Source: an uncultured Clostridiaceae bacterium (GTDB lineage Bacteria > Bacillota > Clostridia > Clostridiales > Oxobacteraceae). Taken from it: DNA of 13,002 bases. The notes under the pieces were generated by a model. It made no database searches, had not been told where the DNA came from, and worked only from the letters and a program-made list of their open reading frames with translations. Position 1 is the stretch's first letter. Each line of letters starts with the position of its first letter. The stretch is from assembly GCA_937900065.1 (NCBI GenBank), contig CALCDS010000332.1, forward strand, positions 1 through 13,002, written 5' to 3'. Shown here in pieces: positions 5,762 through 13,002 of the stretch. A program made the position numbers and the translations under genes.

Positions 5762-7756
5762 CTATATCGTTCTGGCAATGTCATATGCGTCCCATATGGC
5801 GTTTTTAAAATCCGCGACTTTTCTTGAATCTCCAATATGGTAGAGCTCTTTGAACTTTCCATTGAGGTTTTTAAACAACTTGTCTTCAGGAGTGTATCCA
5901 ACCGACAGGACCACAGTATCTGCCTTAATGTTTCTCTTTTTTGCCGGCCCTTCTGAGATTATTGCATTGCCATCTAAAACTTCCATAAGATGTGCGTTTA
6001 AAATCACGTCGACTTTGTAAAATTTCAAAAGGTCAATCAGCATTGTCTTGTTCATGTGGGGAACAGGTTCTCCTGCTGCCATAAGCTCGCCCATCATCTC
6101 AACGATCGTAACGCGGCTGCCTTGTTTAGCCAAGTAAAGAGCCGTCTCGCAGCCTACAAGCCCTCCTCCGACCACCAGCACATCTTTTCCCGGCCTTTTA
6201 GTGCCTTCCAATATTTCTGCCGCATATGCCACGCTGTCTTTATCTGATCCTGGGAAGTCTATTTTCAATGGATTGGAGCCGGTAGCCACAATAACCGCAT
6301 CCGGTTTTTCCCTTTCTATAAGATCAACATCGACTTCGGTTTCCATATTTATTTTAATGTTTTGCTCTTTAAGTTCGTATTTGTACCACTCAAGGAGCCT
6401 CTTATCATCCTTCTTGAAATCAGGCTTTGAGCCTTCATTTAGATGTCCTCCAAGCCTGTTTGCTTTTTCATACAGCGCAACGTCATGCCCTCGAAGTGAA
6501 CATACTCTTGCAGCTTCCATGCCTGCAATTCCGCCGCCGATTATCATAACTTTCTTTTTTTTGTTTGCCAAAGTTATCTCATATTCCTTTTCACGGCACA
6601 CAGCAGGATTTACGGTGCAGCATTCAGGCTTTGCTATAAACATCCTTCCCATGCACCCTGTATGACATCCGATACAAGGCCTGATGCTCTCGGTTTTGCC
6701 TCCAAGCACTTTCTGCGGCCAATAAGGATCAGTCAATAAACCTCTCCCTATGCAGACCATATCCAGTTTTCCTTCTTGGAGTGATTTTTCGGCAAGTTCC
6801 GGTATATCCATCCTCCCCGCTACAATCACGGGTACGCTTACCACTTGTTTTAATTTTTCAGTTAAAGGAAGATAACATCCATGTTCCTGGTAAAGCGGCG
6901 GATGCGCCCAGTACCAAGCATCATATGTACCGGCATCAGCATTAAACGCATCATATCCGGCTTGCTCCAATATTTTTGCCGCTTCAAGCCCTTCATTTAA
7001 ATCTCTTCCCATTTCCTGGAACTTCTCCCCCGGCAGACCTCCCTGTCTCCAGTCCTTGACATAACTTTTTATGCTATATCTCAGGCATACCGGGAATTCC
7101 TTTCCAGCCTTATCTTTTATTTCTTTGACGATTTCAATAGGAAGAGTCAACCTACCCTTTAAATCTCCTCCGTATTTGTCAGTCCTCCTGTTAAACATTG
7201 CAATTGTAAACTGGTCTAAAAGATAGCCCTCGTGTACGGCATGTATCTCCATACCGTCAAATCCTGCGGCAATCGCAATATGCGCAGCCTCTCCAAATCT
7301 TTTTACCATCCTCTCCACTTCTTTTGTCGTAAGCTCCCTGCAGGTTACGGATGGATCCCAGTAATTCGGTATTGCGGAAGGAGCAACCGGCTCACAATCT
7401 AAAAATCCCGGTGCACCGCTTCTTCCAAGCCCTAGGGTCACCTGTACAAATATCTTTGCATCATATGCGTGTACATGCTCTACAAGTTCGGATGCCGTTT
7501 CAATAAATTGGGTAGGGTTTGTTGTTATGCACGGAAAACTCGGCATTTTGAGCTTTTCGATTTCATTTTCAACTTTTACAGCACCGGTTATTATCAGTCC
7601 GGTACCGCCTTTTGCCCTTTCAACATAATAATCTATAGCTCTTTTAGTCAATGAACCATTCGGTGTCACATGGCCAAGGTTTGCCATCGGGGCCATTGCA
7701 ATTCTGTTTTTAATCTCTAGTTTCCCAATTTTTATGGGTTCAAACAATTTACTCAT
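5762..7756 (-). CDS. enoate reductase-type Fe-S flavoprotein (NADH:flavin oxidoreductase, Old Yellow Enzyme family)
   Basis: Multidomain ene-reductase that saturates an activated C=C bond with NAD(P)H. The 664-residue form has three parts. An FMN TIM barrel (about 1-350) carries the active-site motif HAVHEGYLLDQF (172-183). A [4Fe-4S] site uses Cys361, Cys364, Cys368 and Cys379 or Cys380. Two dinucleotide folds carry GGGIAGMEAA (407-416, FAD) and GGGLVGCETA (530-539, NAD(P)H). The HEGYLLDQF form resembles clostridial 2-enoate and cinnamate reductases more than the HGYL form of 2,4-dienoyl-CoA reductases, but the substrate is not settled. ATG 7756 lies 7 bp from GGAGG, against a less likely ATG at 7777. 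The gene stands alone, and a mobile element ends 31 bp upstream of the start. Confidence 0.85.
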   Translation of the reverse strand: MSKLFEPIKIGKLEIKNRIAMAPMANLGHVTPNGSLTKRAIDYYVERAKGGTGLIITGAVKVENEIEKLKMPSFPCITTNPTQFIETASELVEHVHAYDAKIFVQVTLGLGRSGAPGFLDCEPVAPSAIPNYWDPSVTCRELTTKEVERMVKRFGEAAHIAIAAGFDGMEIHAVHEGYLLDQFTIAMFNRRTDKYGGDLKGRLTLPIEIVKEIKDKAGKEFPVCLRYSIKSYVKDWRQGGLPGEKFQEMGRDLNEGLEAAKILEQAGYDAFNADAGTYDAWYWAHPPLYQEHGCYLPLTEKLKQVVSVPVIVAGRMDIPELAEKSLQEGKLDMVCIGRGLLTDPYWPQKVLGGKTESIRPCIGCHTGCMGRMFIAKPECCTVNPAVCREKEYEITLANKKKKVMIIGGGIAGMEAARVCSLRGHDVALYEKANRLGGHLNEGSKPDFKKDDKRLLEWYKYELKEQNIKINMETEVDVDLIEREKPDAVIVATGSNPLKIDFPGSDKDSVAYAAEILEGTKRPGKDVLVVGGGLVGCETALYLAKQGSRVTIVEMMGELMAAGEPVPHMNKTMLIDLLKFYKVDVILNAHLMEVLDGNAIISEGPAKKRNIKADTVVLSVGYTPEDKLFKNLNGKFKELYHIGDSRKVADFKNAIWDAYDIARTI

Positions 7757-7779
7757 ATCATCGCCTCCTGATATCACTT

Positions 7780-7891
7780 TTATATTAGGCTATGTTGTAA
7801 AGTATAATATTGATTTTTTGAGCGATCCAAGTGAACAGGCGAGCGGGATACTCAAAAAATCAACATCTTTGTTAAACAAAGCCTTATATTA
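7780..7891. repeat. 8-bp target-site duplication TTATATTA
   Basis: TTATATTA occurs at 7780-7787 and again at 7884-7891, immediately outside the GGC...GCC ends of the 96-bp element. An exact 8-bp direct repeat at both borders is the footprint of transposition. Confidence 0.75.
7788..7883. mobile_element. MITE-like element, short copy (96 bp)
   Basis: The element starts GGCTATGTTG and ends AACAAAGCC, with terminal inverted repeats of about 35 bp. The inner arms, TTGATTTTTTGAG (7810-7822) and CTCAAAAAATCAA (7851-7863), are perfectly complementary. The arms match the long copy at 4979-5211 in the same orientation, but the central 130 bp is missing. Eight-base duplications with GG ends are known in the IS6, ISL3 and IS1595 families; I cannot choose among them. 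The element lies just 5' of the ene-reductase ribosome binding site, so it separates or supplies that gene's promoter. Confidence 0.8.
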
Positions 7892-8133
7892 TTATTGACA
7901 AAAATAATTTTCTTATAAAAAACTTCATCCTCAAATGAACTGCGAGCTTCTGATTCAATGGAAACCATAAAAAGAGTCCATATTCACATTGTGAGTGCTA
8001 ATCCTCACATTGCCGTGCAGTTTTTACCTGTCCACATTAGAATATATGCACCTTTCGTATTAAAAATTCTATTGCGGGCAGTTTATGGCGGCAGGAAAGA
8101 ATTTTGATTTTTGCATTGAAATGGTTTCCCTCA
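7892..8133. other. intergenic stretch without a recognisable gene
   Basis: No open frame with a ribosome binding site is present on either strand. A TTGACA at 7895-7900 has no -10 box at proper spacing. TCACATTG is repeated directly at 7984-7991 and 8005-8012, 21 bp apart, which could be a protein-binding pair but may be chance. Confidence 0.5.
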
Positions 8134-8162
8134 TTGTCTAGGTTTTAATTGAGTGATATACT
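8134..8162 (+). promoter_or_regulatory. promoter of the PaaK-like gene
   Basis: TTGTCT (8134-8139) and TATACT (8157-8162) are separated by 17 bp. Transcription would begin near 8169, about 78 nt before the start codon. Confidence 0.6.
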
Positions 8163-8246
8163 CTATAAGCATCAGCCGATCCTTTATTTTTACGATGAAA
8201 ATGGGTATAATTGTAGATGTGAAGCGCATTGAACGGGGATGAACTT

Positions 8247-9581
8247 ATGATCGGGATAGCATATAACGGACTAAAATATAACAGGCATTGTCATTGGTCA
8301 AGAGCAGATATTTTGGCTCTGAGCATGCGTCTATTCCGCAAAACGGTAAAATCGGCGTATCTTCGGAGCCCTTTTTACCGGGAATTTTATGCTTCCCTGG
8401 GCATCAGATACAAGGACCTATCTCATTTGGATCCATCGGATCTCCCTATAATCGATAAGGAAACCGTAAGGTGCAATTTCGACCGCATAGCTAATATTGC
8501 GATTCCTAAAAAAGCGCTATCAAAAGGCCCTGAATATTTTCGCCTGCTGCCCGGCATAGGGTATCTTGTTCACACATCAGGCAGCACTGGGAAACCATGC
8601 AGTTTTCTGTATTCCCAAAGCGCAGTTACGGCTCTGGAAGCAAATTTTGTAAGGTTGAGCATTGCCGGAGGACAAAACCAGATCACATTTCATGATTTCC
8701 CGATAAAAAGCCTTTACATCTCCTCGGTCGGCAGAGGCTATGCCAGCATGCTGCTTGCTCAAAACGGCCTCAAAAGCTATCACGCGCAAAGCGTCATCGT
8801 TGACGCCTCCACTCCCTTGGATGAATGGCCGGATAAAATAGGCAATTTCGCTCCAAATTACTTGTCTGGATATCCATCCTGCATCAATATTTTATCTGAA
8901 ATGCAGCGGGACGGAAAACTCAATATCCATCCCAAAAAAATCATCACGGGCGGCGAACCTATAGGAAAAGAAGAGATGCGGCGGTTTTCAGAGCTGTTTG
9001 GTTCCGATGTTATCAATTATTACGGCTGTACCGAATCGATTTTAATCGGTGCCGGTGCAAGCTGGCATGATGGATTATATCTTTTTGACGACTTAAATTT
9101 TCTGGAAACCGACAGCTATAACAGGCTTATCATAACTCCGCTTACAAACCATGCTTTCCCTTTGATACGCTATCGTTTGAACGACATTGTGGAAGGCTTC
9201 ACCAAGGACTTTGTTCCGCCGCTTCCGTTTACCCACATCGACAAAATCGCCGGCAGGACCGAGGAACTTTTATGGTTTGAAAATGAAAAAGGAAAAAAGG
9301 ATTTTTTGCATCCCCTGTTTCTTGACGATCTTGATGTAAAGGGAATCGAAAAATACCAGTTCGAGCAAACCGGGGCATCGGACTTTATCATAAGATGCAT
9401 GACCTTTGCAGGTAACAAAGCAGAACTGGAAAAGGAAATCCGGCGGCAGATCGACGGGATGCTGCGCAAAAAAGCCATGATGAATGTGAAATATTGTATT
9501 GAATTTGTTGACCGTATCGCTCCTGATCCTGTGACCGGAAAGACAAAATTGGTGATCAAAAGAAAAACAGAAATTCCATGA
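8247..9581 (+). CDS. PaaK-like adenylate-forming enzyme (phenylacetate-CoA ligase family)
   Basis: Cytoplasmic enzyme expected to activate a carboxylic acid as an acyl-adenylate and pass it to CoA or another acceptor. The 444 residues carry the family motifs in order: the ATP-binding loop HTSGSTGKP (109-117), TGGEP (234-238), NYYGCTE (257-263), the ribose-contacting region PLIRYRLNDIV (305-315), GRTEE (336-340) and a C-terminal GKTKLVIK (431-438) that should hold the catalytic lysine. Length fits the PaaK/COG1541 group. ATG 8247 follows GGGGATGA (8235-8242); a TTG at 8229 in the same frame is weaker. It stands alone behind its own promoter, with no paa genes, thioesterase or synthetase nearby, so the acid substrate is unknown and true phenylacetate use is unproven. 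Confidence 0.8.
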   Translation: MIGIAYNGLKYNRHCHWSRADILALSMRLFRKTVKSAYLRSPFYREFYASLGIRYKDLSHLDPSDLPIIDKETVRCNFDRIANIAIPKKALSKGPEYFRLLPGIGYLVHTSGSTGKPCSFLYSQSAVTALEANFVRLSIAGGQNQITFHDFPIKSLYISSVGRGYASMLLAQNGLKSYHAQSVIVDASTPLDEWPDKIGNFAPNYLSGYPSCINILSEMQRDGKLNIHPKKIITGGEPIGKEEMRRFSELFGSDVINYYGCTESILIGAGASWHDGLYLFDDLNFLETDSYNRLIITPLTNHAFPLIRYRLNDIVEGFTKDFVPPLPFTHIDKIAGRTEELLWFENEKGKKDFLHPLFLDDLDVKGIEKYQFEQTGASDFIIRCMTFAGNKAELEKEIRRQIDGMLRKKAMMNVKYCIEFVDRIAPDPVTGKTKLVIKRKTEIP

Positions 9582-9618
9582 GAAATGGATGTTTAATATG
9601 CCTTTATTTGGCCTTAGG

Positions 9619-10860
9619 TTATGCGGATTGATGCTTGCAATATGCATGTATTGATAGAATAAAAAACAGCGGGATTTCAATGATCGCTGCTCCAATCGTA
9701 AGATATGGAGCCCAAATATCGGATGAACCTATATGAATAAACGTGGACTCATTCAGCTGGTTAAAAAAGTTATGTGATATACCCGCGCCACCGGTTGGAA
9801 GTACGCAAGTCAAAAAATTAGCAATATTCCCGTGCCATACCGAATGAATGATTGCTGGAAGTATGCAAAATGCAATTGCGATAATCAATGCTGTCGTGGA
9901 ATTATGGCATTTTGCAGAAAAAAAGAGGGTGCAGCAAGCTGCCGCCAGCAGCGTCAGCAAGCCTGTCAAAATCGTAATCCATTGTTCCTGACCCACTGTA
10001 AGGGGAACAAAACTAAACACAGACATCATCTGTGCAGAGGACTGCATGCTGTCCCATCCATATGCATTATTGACGGTCAATACAAATATGAGCATGCATA
10101 AAGCAAACATTGCGAAAATAATTATGAGCGAAGAACACAGCTTAACTATTGCAAATTTTGCATGGCCATTTTTCGTGCACCTTAGAATATCATCTGAGCC
10201 ATTTTGATATTCCGCTGAAAAAATTGGTGAAACGATCATTGCACAGATCAGCACAAGAAGAAACATCAGAATACACAAGTTTATCGAATTGTCGTTCGTA
10301 TATCCTTCCTTGAAAACAAAAGGCGTCCTTACTTTTTCATTTAATCTCTGAACTTGTTGCAAAACATTTTTGTCTCCCGGATATTTTACTTCCAGATAAC
10401 TTTTCAAAGCTTCAGACCGATCCTGATAAAAGTCAGCGGTATCATCAGGATTTACTTTGCTTAAGGCTTCATATTCATCCCCGCTTCTTGGGTAAACCAA
10501 GCTTATCATATTCAGGAAGTGCGCATTGGGAACCAGCTTATTATAGTATACATCCAGAGGGATATTCTCCTCGTTTCCTTTTCCATATTCTTTGCAGATA
10601 TCCTGAAAGACTTCAAGCGCATTTCTCAGCTTTGCTTGCGTTACCGCTCCCTCATAAGGCCGCATCTGTTCTTTGTATGCATGGATGGCATCTATGCCGG
10701 TTATCCTCGCCTGCCTTCCATTTTCGTCCACATAACTGTATTGGGCCTCAGAGATTACCTGATAAGAAATCATCACAGACAAACCAATGGCGATCAAAAG
10801 CAAAATCCATGTCATACGCGACTTGATAACACGTTTCATTTCCAAAAACATAAGATGCAT
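9619..10860 (-). CDS. ABC-2 type membrane permease, substrate unknown
   Basis: Integral membrane protein of 413 residues with the ABC-2 permease layout. A first membrane segment (about 17-34) is followed by a large extracytoplasmic domain (about 36-190), then segments near 193-214, 240-263, 295-315, 322-341 and 385-404. The cytoplasmic loop FSAEYQNGSDDILRCTKNGHAKF (214-236) after the second segment is typical of permeases that pair with a separate ATPase. No ATPase gene is visible on either side, so the partner lies elsewhere. AGGAGG (10874 to 10869) 8 bp upstream supports ATG 10860. It follows the VanT-like gene by 56 bp on the same strand and may be co-transcribed with it. Export of peptides or antibiotics is possible but not shown. 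Confidence 0.7.
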   Translation of the reverse strand: MHLMFLEMKRVIKSRMTWILLLIAIGLSVMISYQVISEAQYSYVDENGRQARITGIDAIHAYKEQMRPYEGAVTQAKLRNALEVFQDICKEYGKGNEENIPLDVYYNKLVPNAHFLNMISLVYPRSGDEYEALSKVNPDDTADFYQDRSEALKSYLEVKYPGDKNVLQQVQRLNEKVRTPFVFKEGYTNDNSINLCILMFLLVLICAMIVSPIFSAEYQNGSDDILRCTKNGHAKFAIVKLCSSLIIIFAMFALCMLIFVLTVNNAYGWDSMQSSAQMMSVFSFVPLTVGQEQWITILTGLLTLLAAACCTLFFSAKCHNSTTALIIAIAFCILPAIIHSVWHGNIANFLTCVLPTGGAGISHNFFNQLNESTFIHIGSSDIWAPYLTIGAAIIEIPLFFILSIHAYCKHQSA

Positions 10861-10916
10861 AAAAATATCCTCCTATAGATTATCAATTTTTTTCCTTTTA
10901 GAAAGTTCATTTTTAT

Positions 10917-13002
10917 CTAAATCATTTGCCTTTCCAACCGTTTGCCTAAACGGCTCAATATCTCGTTTGAGATTGTTCCGGCCTCTTTTGCGATATCGCA
11001 GGCTGTGATTTCAATATTCCCGGATTTGCCGATAACCACGGCAATGTCTCCAGCCTGAACGTTTAAAATGCCGGAAACATCCACCAGCGTTTGATCCATA
11101 CAGATGCGTCCTATGATCGGAGCCTCATGACCGTGTATTAAAACCTTTCCAACGCCGCAGGACAAGGAGCGGGGTATGCCGTCCGCATAACCGATGGCTA
11201 ATACAGCGATCCTGGTATCCTGCTTAGCCACAAACTGCAGGCCGTATCCGGCAGCCTCACCTTTGAATATATCCTTGACCAATGCCACTCTTGCTTTGAC
11301 AGACAATACAGGTTTTAAGGAGGCGGCACAATTTTCTGTATCGGCGCTGGTGCTTAGCATTCCATAGAGCGCAATCCCGACCCGAGCATAATCACCGGCC
11401 AGCTCCGGGTAATTCAATACCCCATAGCTTGCCTGCAAATGAATTTTTGGACAAACAAAGCCTTGCTCTTTAAGCTGCGAGACAACATTATAAAAAGCCC
11501 GTCCCTGCTTTAAGGTAAAGTCTCTATACTCTGGAGCAGCCGTGTCATCGGCACACATATGAGTATAGATGCCTTCAATTTTCAAATTACGGTACCCGAA
11601 TATCTTGCTTATATCGTTTATATTATCGCAGCGTTCCCCCAGGCGGTGCATTCCCGTGTCAATCGCGATATGCACCTTGATTTTTTTGCCGTACTGGTTC
11701 AAAGTCTCGGCATACTTGCAGTCTATAACGGTCTGCGTCAGGTGATAGCGGCAAAGATAATGGAACTGCCAAGGGTGTGTATAGCCTAAAATCAGTATCT
11801 CCCCCTTGATCTTATTTTTGCGCAGCTCAACGCCCTCCAAAACGGAAGCAACACAAAAGGCTCTAACACCCATTTTGTTTAGCTCCTGCGAAATCAAAAC
11901 TGCTCCGTGGCCATAAGCATCGGCCTTGACCACAGGCATCAACTGGCAGCCATGGGGAAGCAAAGAGCAAAGCACATTGACATTGTGGTGCAGTGCCGCC
12001 CTATCAAGCTCAATCCACGCCCGCCCTCTCTTAAAGTCCTTGTTGCTTTTAAGTATAGGCAACTTTGCCATCGATACGGCAAACAGCACGGACAGCGCAG
12101 ATACCGAAAGATAATGAATCAGGCTGTTTTGTACCAGCACATCCTCCATCCCCGCCTTCCTGGCTGCTCCGCGCACGATGATGATGAATAATGGATGCAT
12201 GAGATATATCCACGTTGAAACTGTCCGAAAAGATTTTTCGGGTTTTCGATTCCATGACAATACAAGCGGGTAGAGGAAATACATGCATGGAAGCAGCGCA
12301 ATGTACATGCTGTCATGGCGCTGCAATCCAAAATGGTGCAGTACAAATCCTTCGGCAGACATGATAATCATTGAAAAGATAAATCCGGCAGCGTTTACTC
12401 TCACCGTATTAAGCCGCGCTGAATGTCCAAACCATGCCCCCATCACAAGAAAAACAGGTGCATAAAAAAATCCGTTGCGCGTATAGGAGAATACATTAAA
12501 CATTGCATCATAAATAGAGGAAATGACCGGCACCCCTGAAACAACTCCAAAATAACTGTCGCCCAAAAGGCCGACGCCATACAGAAGCAGCGCTGTTTTT
12601 AAAACCCCTTTAAAAGGCAGCTTCCGGCTTAAAAGGTATACGAGCAGGATTCCAAGTATGCATGCCGGCAGATACCACAGATGATAAAACGTTCCGTCAA
12701 ACAGTATCATGCGGAGAATGCCTGCAACTCCAAGCCCATTGAAGTGCCCTGCGTAGAGATTGACTGGTATGTAAATCGCGGTAGCTATGGCATACAAAAG
12801 TGTGGCTTTTTCTATAAAGCCTAGCAGGCTGCTAAAGTCGCTGCCTTTTTCAAACAAATATTGCGGCAATATAAAGCACCCTGTCACCATTAGGAAAAAA
12901 GGCACGGCAATTCTGGCGATTACCCTGGTTAAAAGAAAATCTGCGCTGCCGCCAAAAGAGGACAATGGCGAGGTGTGGATGCAGACCACGAGCAGGGAAG
13001 CT
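10917..13002 (-). CDS. VanT-like membrane serine/alanine racemase (N-terminus beyond right edge)
   Basis: Two-domain membrane racemase. The N-terminal part (about 10 segments, first 310 residues) is an acyltransferase-3 domain with IHTSPLSSF, FYHLWYLPA and TWIYLMHPLF. The C-terminal part, from about RAWIELDRAAL, is a fold-type III PLP racemase. Numbered from the valine codon at 12989 it has the PLP lysine Lys355 in VVKADAYGHG, IDTGMHRLGE (443-452), the catalytic Tyr601 in GYADGIPR, and GRICMDQTLVDVSG (627-640). This fusion is the hallmark of VanT enzymes, which make D-Ser for VanC/E/G-type glycopeptide resistance, although related fusions may simply supply D-Ala. The frame stays open to the window end (ASLLV before VCIHTS), so the GTG at 12989 is internal and roughly 10-20 residues are missing. 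No van ligase or dipeptidase is visible in the window. Confidence 0.85.
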   Translation of the reverse strand, partial: ASLLVVCIHTSPLSSFGGSADFLLTRVIARIAVPFFLMVTGCFILPQYLFEKGSDFSSLLGFIEKATLLYAIATAIYIPVNLYAGHFNGLGVAGILRMILFDGTFYHLWYLPACILGILLVYLLSRKLPFKGVLKTALLLYGVGLLGDSYFGVVSGVPVISSIYDAMFNVFSYTRNGFFYAPVFLVMGAWFGHSARLNTVRVNAAGFIFSMIIMSAEGFVLHHFGLQRHDSMYIALLPCMYFLYPLVLSWNRKPEKSFRTVSTWIYLMHPLFIIIVRGAARKAGMEDVLVQNSLIHYLSVSALSVLFAVSMAKLPILKSNKDFKRGRAWIELDRAALHHNVNVLCSLLPHGCQLMPVVKADAYGHGAVLISQELNKMGVRAFCVASVLEGVELRKNKIKGEILILGYTHPWQFHYLCRYHLTQTVIDCKYAETLNQYGKKIKVHIAIDTGMHRLGERCDNINDISKIFGYRNLKIEGIYTHMCADDTAAPEYRDFTLKQGRAFYNVVSQLKEQGFVCPKIHLQASYGVLNYPELAGDYARVGIALYGMLSTSADTENCAASLKPVLSVKARVALVKDIFKGEAAGYGLQFVAKQDTRIAVLAIGYADGIPRSLSCGVGKVLIHGHEAPIIGRICMDQTLVDVSGILNVQAGDIAVVIGKSGNIEITACDIAKEAGTISNEILSRLGKRLERQMI

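Noticed and set aside
6201..6665. 154-codon frame on the plus strand
   Set aside because: It lies opposite the well-supported ene-reductase gene and has no family features; it is a shadow of that gene.
7895..7919. TTGACA followed by TATAAA next to the short mobile element
   Set aside because: The spacer is only 13 bp, too short for a sigma-A promoter.
8085..8141. 18-codon open frame ending just inside the PaaK-like promoter
   Set aside because: There is no ribosome binding site, no similarity is recognised, and it overlaps the -35 region; chance is the simplest explanation.
9832..10878. Several plus-strand frames of 89-119 codons
   Set aside because: They are antisense to the ABC-2 permease gene, lack ribosome binding sites and show no recognisable domain.
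1..13002. CRISPR array, tRNA or rRNA genes
   Set aside because: No regularly spaced direct repeats, cloverleaf-like or rRNA-like sequences were found by eye.

Overview
The window looks like chromosomal DNA from a low-GC, obligately anaerobic Firmicute, most likely a member of the Clostridia. The evidence is AT-rich intergenic DNA, strong AGGAGG-type ribosome binding sites, sigma-A style promoters, a desulfoferrodoxin-type superoxide reductase, an enoate-reductase-type Fe-S flavoenzyme and a VanT-type racemase. The species cannot be named from the sequence.

Left part (1-2777), metal uptake: the first 12 codons of a leftward gene for an exported protein sit at the left edge, behind a good promoter and a leader with a terminator-like hairpin. 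A long AT-rich spacer separates it from rightward znuC-znuB (zinc/manganese-type ABC ATPase and permease, overlapping) and a separate Fur-family repressor gene, most likely zur. A 20-bp perfect hairpin closes this block.

Centre (2809-7756), iron/oxygen defence and flavin redox: a leftward NADPH-dependent FMN reductase gene diverges from a rightward two-gene encapsulin operon, an encapsulated ferritin with a C-terminal targeting peptide followed by the shell protein. Both divergent promoters carry copies of the same TAATGAA half-site, which suggests joint control. Next come a superoxide reductase gene (rightward) and a large leftward Fe-S/FAD/FMN ene-reductase. Taken together the genes suggest superoxide removal, ferrous iron oxidation and storage in a protein nanocompartment, and flavin reduction.

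Two related palindromic insertion elements (about 233 bp and 96 bp) lie just 5' of the superoxide reductase and ene-reductase genes. The short one is flanked by a perfect 8-bp direct repeat, so it is a MITE-like mobile element. The long one contains a further nested palindrome.

Right part (7892-13002): a gene-poor stretch ends in a good promoter for a PaaK-like adenylate-forming enzyme. Convergent to it are an ABC-2 type permease without a visible ATPase and, upstream of that, a VanT-like protein (membrane acyltransferase-3 domain fused to an alanine/serine racemase domain) whose N-terminus runs off the right edge. VanT proteins make D-Ser for vancomycin resistance of the VanC/E/G type, so the DNA beyond the right edge is worth reading.
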